From positions 62,001-126,000 of the forward strand of contig CAVOZC010000023.1 of the NCBI GenBank assembly GCA_963700865.1: a stretch of DNA of 64,000 bases. Direction: 5' to 3'. Position numbers and translations under genes: made by a program. Source of the DNA: CAVOGJ01 sp963700865 (GTDB lineage Bacteria > Planctomycetota > Planctomycetia > Pirellulales > Pirellulaceae). Positions 37,011 through 48,347 of the stretch are shown piece after piece (position 1 is the stretch's first letter; each line of letters opens with the position of its first letter). Under the pieces are notes generated by a model. The model did not search any database. It had not been told where the DNA came from and saw nothing but the letters and a program-made list of their open reading frames with translations.

Positions 37011-38261
37011 CTAGGCGAAACGGGCCCAATCGAAGGTGCTGATTTCCGTGTTGAACACGCCCCGTACGAAAAAGGTCTGGTAGCGGTAGAACGACGCATC
37101 ATTCAGGAAGAAGGCCACCTCATCGGCGATGGCCGCCGGGTTGGGCGCGGGGCCCTGATCGGAACGGGGCAAGTCCGCGTAATGGAAACCTCGTGCCAGA
37201 TTGGCGGCCAGGAAGGTGTCGACCACATCGATGTTGATCGCCGGTTGTGTCGACGGGTAGTACAGGTCCATGATCCACTTGCTGAGCGTCGTGGTGATGT
37301 CGAAACCGGTGGTCGCGTTGCCACTGATCGTATAGAAGTCGATCTCAAACCCGCTTACTCCGTCCGGAATATTGGCCAGGAAAGGCGAATCGTCGTACAC
37401 GAAGAGCAGATTTTCGTAGCCAAAGCCACCCCTGCCACCGGAGATATTCAGATTGGCATTGCTCAGATCGACGTCGTTTTCCAGCACCAGGAGGTCAAAG
37501 AGGGTGCCCATATCGACCGTGATGTTGCCGTTGAGTACCGTCCCATCCGCCACGTAGATCGTGTCAATCAAACTGCCCATGAGAGCAGTGATGTCGCCGT
37601 CGACAATCGAATCCTCGATGTAGATGACATCCGGCCCGCTGCCCGTATTGAACTTGGTCAGGGCGCCGGTCGCGGAAGAAAAAGCGGAGAGCCCGATGTA
37701 GTCGACGCCGCCGCCAGTGTTCACATCCCAGGTGCCGTTGAACGAGCCGTCCTTGACATTCAGATAGTCGTTGCCGCCCCCCATCACGAATTTGGCGTAG
37801 CCGTTGGCGGATGAGCCGCCAAAGAAACCGAACGAGTCGCTGCCGCCTCCGGCTTGCAACGTGACGTCACCATTCAATTCGACGCCGCGAAAGGTGATCA
37901 AGTCATTGCCACCGCCGAGGGAGATCTTGAGCTTCGTGTCGAGCGAGCCGCCGGTCGTGTTGATCACCTGCTGGCTGATGATGTCACGTCCGTTTCGGAT
38001 GCCGGTCGCCGCACCCGTCGTATCGGGCAAGCCTCGCACGACAATGTCGTTCGTGTCGCCGTCGCCGTTTTGATCCACCAGTTCTCGTGACACCTCGACA
38101 TAGTTGCTGCGGCCGTCTCCGCGGAGCGTAATATCTCCCGCGTTGTTGATGGTAATCCTAAGATTGCCTGCCAGTAATCGCCGCGCTTCGAGGGCCTCGA
38201 TGCCGGCGTCCGCGGAGAAAAGGGAATCCGATGTGGGGCGGCGTCGCTGGCGAAATTCCAT
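37011..38261 (-). CDS. Secreted protein with LEPRLLLS-type N-terminus and RTX-like repeats
   Basis: The start at 38261 (MEFRQRRRPTSDSLFSADAG) is favoured because it places IEALEARRLLAG at residues ~21-32, where planctomycete exported proteins carry a LEPRLLLSG-type segment. The central region has at least five glycine/aspartate turns spaced ~20-25 residues (LGGGNDLITF, AGGGSDSFGF, MGGGNDYLNV, TGGGVDYIGL, TGSGPDVIYI). These resemble degenerate RTX/haemolysin calcium-binding repeats on a beta-solenoid. The C-terminal ~120 residues form a separate helical domain (ITTTLSKWIMDLYYPS). It is probably extracellular or surface-attached. The ligand is unknown and no transporter genes are adjacent. Confidence 0.75.
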   Translation of the reverse strand: MEFRQRRRPTSDSLFSADAGIEALEARRLLAGNLRITINNAGDITLRGDGRSNYVEVSRELVDQNGDGDTNDIVVRGLPDTTGAATGIRNGRDIISQQVINTTGGSLDTKLKISLGGGNDLITFRGVELNGDVTLQAGGGSDSFGFFGGSSANGYAKFVMGGGNDYLNVKDGSFNGTWDVNTGGGVDYIGLSAFSSATGALTKFNTGSGPDVIYIEDSIVDGDITALMGSLIDTIYVADGTVLNGNITVDMGTLFDLLVLENDVDLSNANLNISGGRGGFGYENLLFVYDDSPFLANIPDGVSGFEIDFYTISGNATTGFDITTTLSKWIMDLYYPSTQPAINIDVVDTFLAANLARGFHYADLPRSDQGPAPNPAAIADEVAFFLNDASFYRYQTFFVRGVFNTEISTFDWARFA

Positions 38262-38434
38262 GGCGGAGAAGGTTCTCTGGGGCGGTGCATCGATACGGGC
38301 GTAAAAGCCAATCGCACAGCATGACACAGCCCGAGCCGCTTGCAAGCCTTTTTTTGGCAAGTTGTCGCCCCAGGATGGAGGGACATCGGAAGCGACGACG
38401 GGACCCGCGGTAGCTTCTTCCCGGCGGTCCTGGC

Positions 38435-39499
38435 TTAGAGGGTGCGTTCGCCGTGTGTCGACCGCAGCCGGATGGTCTTGGTCTTAAGATTATGATGCGT
38501 CTTCACAAAACGAATCGTTTTGGTTTGCACGCGCATCAGGATCGAATGGGTGATGGCTGTCGAACCATGCACCTGCACGCCTTCGAGCAGCGGACTGTAG
38601 CTGATGCCCGTGGCACAGAAAAGGATCTCCTTGCCTCGTGCCAGGTCCTTGGAATGAAAGACCTCGTCCAGTCGGTCTCCCCAGCCCGCCTCGACGAGCG
38701 ATGCCCGTTCCGCATCATCGCGCGGCCAGATGACTGCCTGCATGCCGCCTCCCAGGCAACGGAGCGCGGCGGCCGACAAGACCCCCTCGGGAGCCCCACC
38801 GATGCCCGCGTAGAGATCAATGTTCGAGGTGACCAGCGCCGGCGCGAGTGCCGCGGCAATGTCGCCGTCCTGGATCATCCGCAACGAGGCTCCGATGCGA
38901 CGAATGTCCTCGATCAAGACCTCATTGCGGGGCCGGTCGAGGACCATCACCACGACATCGCGGACTTCTTTACCCAGAATTGAGGCCACCGTCTTGATGC
39001 ACTCACCGATCGGTGCGTTGATGTTGATGGGCAACTTGGGATCGGCCACATAGGCATTGCGGACGGGTGCGGAGTAAGCCAGTTTGCGCATGTAAAAAGC
39101 CGGGATTTCCTGCAGGCTGGTGTCGCCGTCATTGTGGCGTGACGCAGCCGCGATGCAGCTGATGGCATTGGGTAGCCCCTTGCCGACGTTCGTTGTGCCA
39201 TCGATCGGGTCCAGCGCAATATCGAAACGCGTGCTCCCTTCGCGCCAGCGGCCCACCTGCTCGCCTTGAAACAACCCCGGCGCTTCGTCCTTGATCCCCT
39301 CGCCAATCACGACCTCGCCGCAGATGTCCATGATGTCGAACATGCCACGAATGGCGTCGCAGGCCGCCGCGTCCGCTAACTCCTTCTTGCCCTTGCCCAC
39401 CCATTGCAGCGCGCTGAGCGCCGCGTTTTCGGTGCAGCGAAGGAAATCAAGTTCGATCAGGCGTTCGACGTCTTTGGTGCTGTGATCAAGCGTGGTCAT
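38435..39499 (-). CDS. glpX: Class II fructose-1,6-bisphosphatase (GlpX family)
   Basis: A 354-residue phosphatase that hydrolyses fructose 1,6-bisphosphate (in some lineages also sedoheptulose 1,7-bisphosphate). The metal-binding block is DIALDPIDGTTNVGKGLPNA. Other GlpX segments are VVIGEGIKDEAPGLF, VLDRPRNEVLIEDIRRIGA and LYAGIGGAPEGVLSAAALRCLGGGMQ. The C-terminus is longer than usual, ending RLRSTHGERTL. It is monocistronic between the secreted-protein gene and the recA leader. Frame intact. Confidence 0.93.
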   Translation of the reverse strand: MTTLDHSTKDVERLIELDFLRCTENAALSALQWVGKGKKELADAAACDAIRGMFDIMDICGEVVIGEGIKDEAPGLFQGEQVGRWREGSTRFDIALDPIDGTTNVGKGLPNAISCIAAASRHNDGDTSLQEIPAFYMRKLAYSAPVRNAYVADPKLPININAPIGECIKTVASILGKEVRDVVVMVLDRPRNEVLIEDIRRIGASLRMIQDGDIAAALAPALVTSNIDLYAGIGGAPEGVLSAAALRCLGGGMQAVIWPRDDAERASLVEAGWGDRLDEVFHSKDLARGKEILFCATGISYSPLLEGVQVHGSTAITHSILMRVQTKTIRFVKTHHNLKTKTIRLRSTHGERTL

Positions 39500-39717
39500 G
39501 ATAGGGAAGACCTCAAGAAAGGGGTTGCGATGACGGACCCATTGTTACATGTTCCCGTCGTGGCGACGAGGTCTGACCGAGTCGAAGGACTGTGCGATTT
39601 CGCACGCCATCACGCGGCTCGGAAGGATGGTCAGCATGTTCCCACGTCCGGCGGAAGCGACGTCGTTCCGAACCTGTGCGCACCGTCGTCAGGTGTGACA
39701 CGCTGTCGTTCGTTGTC

Positions 39718-39851
39718 TCCCTCCCCCCGGAAAAGCTGATTTGGTCGCCGCCCACCAAAATGTTTCCATGTTGAGGACGGTTGACCCGCAGGCGAGGTGA
39801 CCATCAGGAGCCTGTGCGACCAAATCGTAGCTTTTCCGTTGTGGGGAGGGA
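39718..39851 (+). repeat. Palindromic element upstream of recA (family R3)
   Basis: The left arm 39718-39749 (TCCCTCCCCCCGGAAAAGCT then GATTTGGTCGCC) is repeated in inverse at 39816-39851, with two- to four-base indels (GGAAAAGCTACGATTTGGTCGC when inverted). A 67-base centre lies between the arms. This is a MITE-like structure with ~35-base arms. It is the only recognisable feature in the 734-base gap 39500-40233. The remainder (39852-40233, the recA leader) shows no gene, tRNA or clear LexA box. Confidence 0.7.
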
Positions 39852-40233
39852 TCGAGGGAGGGGCAGGGGCCTTTCCCGAACACCCGCCGCGAGGTACTTC
39901 TTCAGGAAGCACCCCCATTTCGAGCGCGGCTGGCCCAGTCAACCACCAAAACTGGCAAATGGGCCGCGGAAACCGACGCGGGCCGCGTCCCATCCACCGC
40001 CGGGTGTTTTTCCCCTGATTTCCGCAGGCTTGGTCGGGCCACCTCCCAACGGACAAATTCCCCTTGTTCCTTGGACCAGACGTGTCACGGTGGCAGCCCA
40101 TATTTCTGGGGAAGCGGGATTGTGGCGGCCGATACACATTTGTACAGTGATCGATGTCACATCCGTCGAGGGCTCGATCCGCCGCGTGGAGTGCTTGCGG
40201 CAGACGGGCGGCTGGCAGATAAACACAGGAGCA

Positions 40234-41493
<1,260 letters not shown>

Positions 41494-41595
41494 CCGATCC
41501 GGGTCGAGTTTACCGTGGAAGGGTGCGGACGATGTGCGGTCCGCATCCGGTCAGGAAGGTTGGTGGTCGTCAGGCTTGCGGGAGCAGGAGGAAGC

Positions 41596-44403
41596 TTACG
41601 ATGCGAGGGCTGCCGCGATCACGGCGCGGGCCTTGTCGAGCGCCGCGGGGATCTTGTCGGGTGATTTTCCACCTGCCTGAGCCATGTCGGGCTTGCCTCC
41701 CCCGCCGCCGTCGACCAGCGGCGCGACTTGTTTCACCCAGTCTCCCGCGCGGACCCCGCGCTGCACCAGGTCACGGCTGACGCCGGCCACGAGTGTGACC
41801 TTGTCATTCCCCTGACTGGCTGCCAACAGCACGGCGCTCGACTCCGTCTTCTGGCGAATCTGATCGATCAGCTGCCGCAACAGGTTCGGGTTGCCGCCAG
41901 GGATCTCGACGATCACCACCGTCGCGCCCTCCACCAACGTGGCCTGCGCAAGCAGGGCGTCTGCCGACAGGTCACCGGCCGCCGCCAGTTGTTCCAGTTC
42001 GGCTTGGAGTGTCCCGACTTCCTGTTTCAGTGCGGCGACCCGTTCGGCCACTTCAAAGAGCGGCACATTCAACGTGCGAGCCATCTCCTTCAGGGCCCGT
42101 TTGACCGCCGTGGTATTCCAGGCCCCGCCCGCTTCCTCGGTGGGTGTGTCGGTGGCGGACGGCGTGGCCTTGGCCCCGGCCGAGAGTTGTTTCTTAAGCT
42201 CGCGAACCTGTTGCAGCAAATGCGTGACGGACTGGTTCGCCTGGTGTTCGGGAACGGCCAACTGAGCAGCCACCTTGGCCACTTCGGCTTGGAGAAGCGC
42301 CACATGCTCGGCCGCGCGGGGGCCGGTGAGGGCCGTGATGCGTCGCGTGCCGGCCGAGACGCCTTCCTCGGTGATGATTTCAAAATTGGCCACGTCTCCC
42401 GTATTGGTCAGATGGGTGCCTCCGCACAGTTCCTTGCTGAATTCTCCCATCGAGACCATCCGCACGGGATCGGGATATTTTTCGCCGAAGAGCATCATGG
42501 CCCCGGCCACTTTGGCCTCCGCCAGGGGAACCACGTCCCAGCGAATCGGCTCGGCCGCTTCCACGCGGGCATGCACATCCTCTTCGATCGATGTCAGTTG
42601 CTCGGTCGCCACGGGCGCCATGTTCGTAAAGTCGAATCGCAGCCAGTCGGCGTCGACTTTCGAGCCCTGTTGCTGGGCATGTTTGCCCAGATTTTTCTGG
42701 AGCGCATAATGCAGGACATGCGTGGCCGAGTGGGCTCGACGAATCCCTTCCCGCCGATCCCGATCGACTTCGGCCGTAACCGCCTGTCCGACGCGCGCCT
42801 CGCCGGTCGTGAGATATCCGTGATGCAGGAAGACGCCGCCATCTTTCTGGGTGTCGGTGACGCGGAAGGAAAATCCATCGCCGGTAATTGTGCCGACGTC
42901 GCCGACTTGTCCGCCGCTCTCACCATAAAACGGGGTCTGATCCAGTACCATGACCAGGGGGTGATCGCTGCCCGTCGCGGATGCGTGGTCGACCAGCTGT
43001 CCGTCCGCGATCAGGAATTTCAGCTCGGCCGGCCCAGAGGTCATTTCGTAGCCCAGGAAGCGGGTTTCGTGCAGGGCTTTCTTGATCGTATCGACGGGTC
43101 CCTTGGCATCCATCACGGCGTGGCTGAGTTTTCCGGATACCTCGCCGTGGGCTTCCATGGCCTGCCGGAAGCCGTCCCAGTCGAAGGCCAATTGATGTTC
43201 GGCGGCCATGGACTCGAAGACTTCGGGCGGGACGCCGTAAGTCTGATAGAGATCGGCGGCTTCGCCGCCGACCACCGTGGTGCGATTGTCGGACCGCATG
43301 TCGTCAAAGATGCGTTCAATGCGAGCCAGTCCGGCGTCGATCGTGCCGAAGAAGTTGGCTTCCTCATTCTGAATGACGTCTTGCACCCGAGCCACGGTTT
43401 CGCTGAGTTCGGGATAAGCCGCCTTCATCTGAGCCACGACCACGGGCACCAGTTTGTAGAGGAACGGGTCTCGCATGCCAAGCTGATGTCCGTCCAGGAC
43501 GGCACGCCGCAGCAGCCGCCGGATGACGTACTTTTCCTTGTGCGGTCCCGGATAGACATTCTCGTGGACCGCCATGGTGCAGGCTCGCATATGATCGGTG
43601 ATGCGCCGCAGTCGTCGGCCACCGTCGGAATCGTAGACGTAGGGCACCGAGCAGACTTCGCCGGCCGCCTCTACGATCGGCAGCAAGATATCGATGTGAA
43701 AATTGGTCGTCACGCCTTGCAGGGTGGCGGCGGCTCGTTCCAACCCCATGCCGGTGTCGATATTCTTGCTGGGGAGTGGTCGCAGGTTATCGGGGGGATC
43801 GCCGACGCGATTAAATTGCGTGAAAACGAGGTTCCAGATTTCGACTTCTTCTCCCTCGTCGGGGTGGAAAAAGATTTCGCTGCAGGGACCGCAGACGCCA
43901 TCGGGACCCTCGCTCGGCGCCCCCGCGGGCCAGAAATTGTCATGCTCGCCCATGCGGACGATGCGATCGAGTGACAGGCCCACCTCCTTGTGCCAGATGT
44001 CGGCGGCTTCGTCGTCATCCAGAAAGACGGACACGGTCAGTCGCTGGGGATCGATGCCGAGCCACTCCTTCTTTGTGAGGAATTCCCAGGCCCACAGGAT
44101 GGCTTCGCGCTTGAAGTAATCGCCGAAGCTGAAGTTACCCAGCATTTCGAAAAAGGTGTGATGGTACGCCGTGCGGCCCACGTTTTCGATATCGCCCGTG
44201 CGGAGGCATTTCTGGCAGCTGGTGGCGCGGGTGAAATCGAGCTTCACCTTGCCCAGAAAGTGATCCTTGAACTGGTTCATGCCCGCGGGGGTGAAGAGGA
44301 CCGAGGGGTCCCAGGTGGGAACCAGGACATCGCTCGGGCTGCGATGGTGGCCTTTCGAAACAAAAAAATCCAGATACTTTTCCCGCAACTCGTTGGTCTT
44401 CAT
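41596..44403 (-). CDS. alaS: Alanyl-tRNA synthetase
   Basis: A 935-residue class II synthetase, somewhat longer than the usual ~875. The catalytic domain opens MKTNELREKYLDFFVSKGH and includes TGDIENVGRTAYHHTFFEML and GVCGPCSEIFFH. The editing domain has both zinc-type motifs, HSATHVLHYAL and ELCGGTHLTNTGD. The C-terminal C-Ala domain ends in DGGGGGKPDMAQAGGK. The extra length is mainly a Thr/Pro/Ala-rich linker (~residue 735-755) before the coiled coil of the C-Ala region. It is convergent with recA, with a 102-base gap holding a 7-pair hairpin (TGCGGAC/GTCCGCA, 41524-41545) but no U-tract. Frame intact. Confidence 0.95.
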   Translation of the reverse strand: MKTNELREKYLDFFVSKGHHRSPSDVLVPTWDPSVLFTPAGMNQFKDHFLGKVKLDFTRATSCQKCLRTGDIENVGRTAYHHTFFEMLGNFSFGDYFKREAILWAWEFLTKKEWLGIDPQRLTVSVFLDDDEAADIWHKEVGLSLDRIVRMGEHDNFWPAGAPSEGPDGVCGPCSEIFFHPDEGEEVEIWNLVFTQFNRVGDPPDNLRPLPSKNIDTGMGLERAAATLQGVTTNFHIDILLPIVEAAGEVCSVPYVYDSDGGRRLRRITDHMRACTMAVHENVYPGPHKEKYVIRRLLRRAVLDGHQLGMRDPFLYKLVPVVVAQMKAAYPELSETVARVQDVIQNEEANFFGTIDAGLARIERIFDDMRSDNRTTVVGGEAADLYQTYGVPPEVFESMAAEHQLAFDWDGFRQAMEAHGEVSGKLSHAVMDAKGPVDTIKKALHETRFLGYEMTSGPAELKFLIADGQLVDHASATGSDHPLVMVLDQTPFYGESGGQVGDVGTITGDGFSFRVTDTQKDGGVFLHHGYLTTGEARVGQAVTAEVDRDRREGIRRAHSATHVLHYALQKNLGKHAQQQGSKVDADWLRFDFTNMAPVATEQLTSIEEDVHARVEAAEPIRWDVVPLAEAKVAGAMMLFGEKYPDPVRMVSMGEFSKELCGGTHLTNTGDVANFEIITEEGVSAGTRRITALTGPRAAEHVALLQAEVAKVAAQLAVPEHQANQSVTHLLQQVRELKKQLSAGAKATPSATDTPTEEAGGAWNTTAVKRALKEMARTLNVPLFEVAERVAALKQEVGTLQAELEQLAAAGDLSADALLAQATLVEGATVVIVEIPGGNPNLLRQLIDQIRQKTESSAVLLAASQGNDKVTLVAGVSRDLVQRGVRAGDWVKQVAPLVDGGGGGKPDMAQAGGKSPDKIPAALDKARAVIAAALAS

Positions 44404-44644
44404 CTTCGATCCCGATTGGAAATTTCCCGCGAAAAACGACGCAGTATCTTAGCCGCTCCGCCAACGAGCGACCAGAGAACTCGACCAGTGCGCCTTGTCA
44501 TGACCCATATCCGTGGAACCCGGTTCGTGGCTTCACCGGAATTCCCTGCGCATGCTCGCGCACTTAAGATGACGAGCCTCGTTCCAATGAGCTCGCGCAC
44601 GACGAGTCGGCAAAAACAAGCCTCCGCGCTGGCGGGGCGTCATC

Positions 44645-47008
44645 CTACTTCTGCTTGCGGTTTTTCCCCTTCGCGGGTCGTCCTTTTTCCGGCTTTCCCT
44701 GACCCCGTGGTCGCTTTGGTTTGGCCCCGCCGCGACGCGTGGTATTGCCGGTCGCATCGGCCTGGCGTCGCTCGTCGGCCTTCCGCGTCTTAGCCGACTT
44801 GGCAGATGCTTTCCGGTGGTCCGACCTTTTGGTTTGAGCCGCCGTGCTGGCTTGGGCCGCATGTCGAGATTGAAGGCGGCGGATAAAGCGAAAGTCGAGT
44901 TCGCGCCGATCGAGATCGACCTCGGCGATTTCGACTTCCACCTCGTCCCCCAGGCTAAAGGCGTGTCCATGATGACGGCCCTGGAGCGCGTGAATCGAAT
45001 CGTCATAATCGTATGCATCGTCTTCGAGCGACTCGACATGCACCAGGCCCTCGGCGGGAATTTCAAGGCCCAGGACGAAGAAGCCGAAGGACTCGACACC
45101 CGTGATGACCGCAACCATCTTTTCGCCAATCCGCTCGCTGAAATAACCGAGCAGCTTCAGCTTGGTCAATTCCCGTTCGGCTTTTTCGGCTCGCTGTTCC
45201 CTTTCCGAACAGTGCTCGCCCAATTGGATCAGATGTTCCAGGTTGTGTCCTGGCGTCTTGCCGCTTTCCAGATCGTCAATCAGCCGATGCACGGTGAGGT
45301 CCGGGTAGCGGCGGATGGGAGACGTGAAGTGGCAGTAGCAATCACTGGCGAGGGCATAATGGCCGGCATCCTCGGGGCCATAGACGGCCTTTTGGAAACT
45401 CCGCAGTACGGCGTAGTTGACCGCGTATTCTTCCGGTTCGCCGACCACCATTTCCAGCAGCCGCTTGGTCTCGAAACGGCTTTCGAGGCTCTCGACTTCA
45501 AAGCCCAGATGCCGGGCGAATTCGGTCAGTTTCTGCAGCTTTTTGGGATCGGGGTTTTCGTGCAGACGCCGCAGGAACTTGATCTCCCGATCGCGGAGCA
45601 TTTCCGCCACGGCCATATTCGCCGAGAGCATGAACTCTTCGATGATTTGATGGCTGACCGTGTTTTCCACCTTGTGGGCGCCCGTCACCGCCCCGTCATC
45701 GTCAAGGTCGATTTTGACCTCGCGCATGGTGAGTTCGATCGCGCCGCGGTCGAGTCGCCGTCGTCGCAGTAACATTGCCAATTCGTGCATTTCAGCCAGC
45801 AGTTGATGCACGGCCGGCTGCAGCTTGTCTCGCCAGGCCTCCCGGTCGTCCAGATATTCGTCGACCTCCTCGTAGGTGAAGCGGCGATCACTCTTAATGG
45901 CCGCCGAAAAGGCCTCGGTGGCCACCCGCGCCCCGTCGGCCGTAAATTCGATGATGGCGGTTTTGGTGAAGCGCACCCGTTCCGGTTGCAGGCTGGCCAG
46001 GTTATTCGAGATGATCTCCGGCAGCATCGGGATCACGCGATCGGGCAAATACACGCTAGTGGCTCGATTGCGGGCTTCCACGTCGAGCGCCGACTTGGGA
46101 GGCACGAAATGCGATACGTCGGCAATATGCACGCCCAGCCGCCAGTGGCCGTTGTCGAGCCGTTCCAGCGAAATGGCATCATCAAAATCCCGTGCGTCGA
46201 ACGGGTCGATCGTGAGCACCGTAAGGTCGGTCAAGTCGCGTCGCCCGGTGAGGTCGGTTTCATCAAACGCCGCGGCCGCTTCCCGCGCGGCCTGCAGGGC
46301 GTCTTCGGGGAAGGCGTCTGGCAAGCCGAACTCGCGGATGATGAGCAGCGTATCGACCCCCGGCTGACCATGTCGGCCGAGTACTTCGGTAATCACCGCC
46401 TCGCCGTGTCGATTGGCCTTGGGGAAACTCACCATTTCGATGACGACCTTGTCACCCGGATGGGCATTCTTGGCCCCTGGATCGCCTACATCTATGGCCA
46501 GCGGGAAATCGGACCCATCGACTTGCACATATCCGTTGCCTCGTTCCTCGAAGTACGTGCCGACGAACTGCCGCGTATGCCGCGCGACGATGTCGATGAT
46601 TTCGCCGGTCGTGCGAATGGTCGGGCCACGTCGTTTGCGGGACAGACGCGCGACGACGGTATCCCCATTGGCCGCATCCATCGTGGCATTCAGCGGGACA
46701 AAGATGTCTTCGGTGCGGCCGGATGCCTTCTTCGTGCCGAGTGGCCGAATGAACCCATAGCCGCCGGCCGTGCGTTGAAATTTGCCCGTGACGCGTTTTT
46801 CCGCCCCACTACCCGCGGGGAGGACAACGTGATTGGGGCCGTAAGCCAACTTTCCTGATTTAACGAGTTGCTTGACAACCTTGCGGATGTCCTTGGTGTC
46901 GTCGGCGGAGAGCCGCAGGAGTTTAGCGAGCTCCCGAGGTTTGGCCGGCTTGTACTTGCCGCCGTTGACGACGCGGAGCACGTCCGCTTCGAGTTGAGAA
47001 TGATTCAT
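44645..47008 (-). CDS. rnr: Ribonuclease R
   Basis: A 787-residue RNase II/R-family exoribonuclease. In order: an N-terminal winged-helix (LRLSADDTKDIRKVVKQL), cold-shock domains (GKFQRTAGGYGFIRPLG; GVDTLLIIREFGLP region), the RNB catalytic domain with the acidic cluster TIDPFDARDFDDAISLERL, and a C-terminal S1 domain (GVESFGFFVLGLEIPAEGLVHVESL). It ends in a ~70-residue Lys/Arg-rich tail (for example KPKRPRGQGKPEKGRPAKGK), typical of RNase R and thought to help with structured RNA and ribosome contact. It degrades mRNA and rRNA 3' to 5'. The next minus-strand gene upstream is a second exonuclease. Frame intact. Confidence 0.93.
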   Translation of the reverse strand: MNHSQLEADVLRVVNGGKYKPAKPRELAKLLRLSADDTKDIRKVVKQLVKSGKLAYGPNHVVLPAGSGAEKRVTGKFQRTAGGYGFIRPLGTKKASGRTEDIFVPLNATMDAANGDTVVARLSRKRRGPTIRTTGEIIDIVARHTRQFVGTYFEERGNGYVQVDGSDFPLAIDVGDPGAKNAHPGDKVVIEMVSFPKANRHGEAVITEVLGRHGQPGVDTLLIIREFGLPDAFPEDALQAAREAAAAFDETDLTGRRDLTDLTVLTIDPFDARDFDDAISLERLDNGHWRLGVHIADVSHFVPPKSALDVEARNRATSVYLPDRVIPMLPEIISNNLASLQPERVRFTKTAIIEFTADGARVATEAFSAAIKSDRRFTYEEVDEYLDDREAWRDKLQPAVHQLLAEMHELAMLLRRRRLDRGAIELTMREVKIDLDDDGAVTGAHKVENTVSHQIIEEFMLSANMAVAEMLRDREIKFLRRLHENPDPKKLQKLTEFARHLGFEVESLESRFETKRLLEMVVGEPEEYAVNYAVLRSFQKAVYGPEDAGHYALASDCYCHFTSPIRRYPDLTVHRLIDDLESGKTPGHNLEHLIQLGEHCSEREQRAEKAERELTKLKLLGYFSERIGEKMVAVITGVESFGFFVLGLEIPAEGLVHVESLEDDAYDYDDSIHALQGRHHGHAFSLGDEVEVEIAEVDLDRRELDFRFIRRLQSRHAAQASTAAQTKRSDHRKASAKSAKTRKADERRQADATGNTTRRGGAKPKRPRGQGKPEKGRPAKGKNRKQK

Positions 47009-47192
47009 GGATGAGTGGTGGTTTCCGAAGAGTGGATGATTTCCGCTGGTCAGGTGGTTCTCAGGAGCCGAACGCCGCGGCCGGTTCCCGGATGGGATCG
47101 CCGCGCTACGCGCCTGCCAGGCTGGTCGCCGCGCTATTTTGTGTCACGCCGGCGGTCGCTGGCGTGGTTGGTTGCGGAACGGGTAGGGCCGT

Positions 47193-48155
47193 TCAGCCGT
47201 TCCCCTTATAGAGTTTGCGTCCCAGGTTCGCATGGTAGGGAGTCCAGGGGCTCGTCACGTTCGCGTCTTCCTGCATTAATTGGCGAAAATTCTGGATCTT
47301 GGCATCCAGGTCATCCAGATAGTGCAGGGCGATCGCCTCGAGCGTCATCGGCACCTTGGGGCTGCCGAATTCGTATTTGCCATGATGACTCACAATCATG
47401 TGCTTGAGCAGCAGCGCGAGTTCGGTCGGGAATTCCTCACCGGCTGCCCGGAGGGCTTCGACCCGCCGTTCGAGAATGGACACGCCGATGACCAGATGAC
47501 CGATCAGCTGCCCTTCGTCGCTATAGCCGAGATCTCGCTCGTAGGTCAGTTCGTCAATTTTGCCAACGTCGTGCAGAAAGGCACCCATCAGCAGCAGGTC
47601 ATCGTCCAGCTCGTCGTACTCCGCGGCGACTTTGCGGCACAGCCGCATCAGCTGCACGACGTGGGCCAGCAGGCCGCCATGGTAGGCATGGTGATTCTTG
47701 ACCGCCGCCGGAGCGCGGCTGAAGCGGGCCATGAACTCGCCGTCATCCAGGAAGGCACGGGCCAGATTTCGCAGATGCACGTTCCGCATTTCCAGTAGCA
47801 TGCCGGTGAGTTCCGCGGTCAACAACCCGACCTGCTCTTCGTCGACAAGGACGAATTCCTCCTCATTGATGCTGCCCAATTCGGCCGGTTCGATCCGCTT
47901 GACAATGATTTGAATGGCGCCGTTATAGAATTGAGACATGCCCTCAATTTCGACATAGTCTCCGTTCGAGACGTCGTGCGCCACGTGCTCATCCGCGTTC
48001 CAGAGCATGGCGTTGCACGAGCCACTACGGTCGGATAACCGCATCTGCATATACAGATCGCCATTGCGATTTTGACGCAATTGCTTGTCGCCCAGAATGA
48101 AGACGTCCTTGATCTTCTCGCGTTCGCCGAGTTCGTTCAGATATCTACGGGGCAT
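47193..48155 (-). CDS. YhaM-like 3'-5' exoribonuclease (OB-fold plus HD domain)
   Basis: The start is placed at 48155 (MPRRYLNELGEREKIKDVF), 320 residues, the YhaM size. The longer frame to 48392 is non-coding in character. Residues ~15-95 form an OB-fold (DVFILGDKQLRQNRNGDLYM; GDYVEIEGMSQFYNGAIQI). From ~150 an HD phosphohydrolase domain follows, with HHAYHGGLLAHVVQLMRL, GAFLHDVGKIDELTY and MIVSHHGKYEFGSP supplying the metal ligands. Family members trim RNA (and single-stranded DNA) from the 3' end with Mn ions. It is adjacent and parallel to rnr, so two 3'-5' exoribonuclease genes sit side by side. It is divergent from proS. Confidence 0.85.
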   Translation of the reverse strand: MPRRYLNELGEREKIKDVFILGDKQLRQNRNGDLYMQMRLSDRSGSCNAMLWNADEHVAHDVSNGDYVEIEGMSQFYNGAIQIIVKRIEPAELGSINEEEFVLVDEEQVGLLTAELTGMLLEMRNVHLRNLARAFLDDGEFMARFSRAPAAVKNHHAYHGGLLAHVVQLMRLCRKVAAEYDELDDDLLLMGAFLHDVGKIDELTYERDLGYSDEGQLIGHLVIGVSILERRVEALRAAGEEFPTELALLLKHMIVSHHGKYEFGSPKVPMTLEAIALHYLDDLDAKIQNFRQLMQEDANVTSPWTPYHANLGRKLYKGNG

Positions 48156-48347
48156 GTGGTGAGATTTCCGCGCGACGCTGACGTGCCGCAGTGGGGTTGG
48201 CCAAGTCGCGAAGTGCGAAACGGTGTGCAAGGTAGACACCGACGGGCCGAGAGACGTGACCGCGAGAGCAGCCTGGCCCGACGCCGGGCGTTCATTCCTC
48301 TGTCCACCGATTCTATCGCCACCCGTCGTCTGGGCAACCCGTCCGGC

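Noticed and set aside
40085..40233. LexA/SOS box upstream of recA
   Set aside because: ATTTGTACAGTGATC is suggestive, but no palindrome matching a known LexA operator is present.
41728..43974. 748-codon open frame on the plus strand opposite alaS
   Set aside because: It is antisense to a complete alanyl-tRNA synthetase, and its residues follow the codon pattern of the opposite strand.
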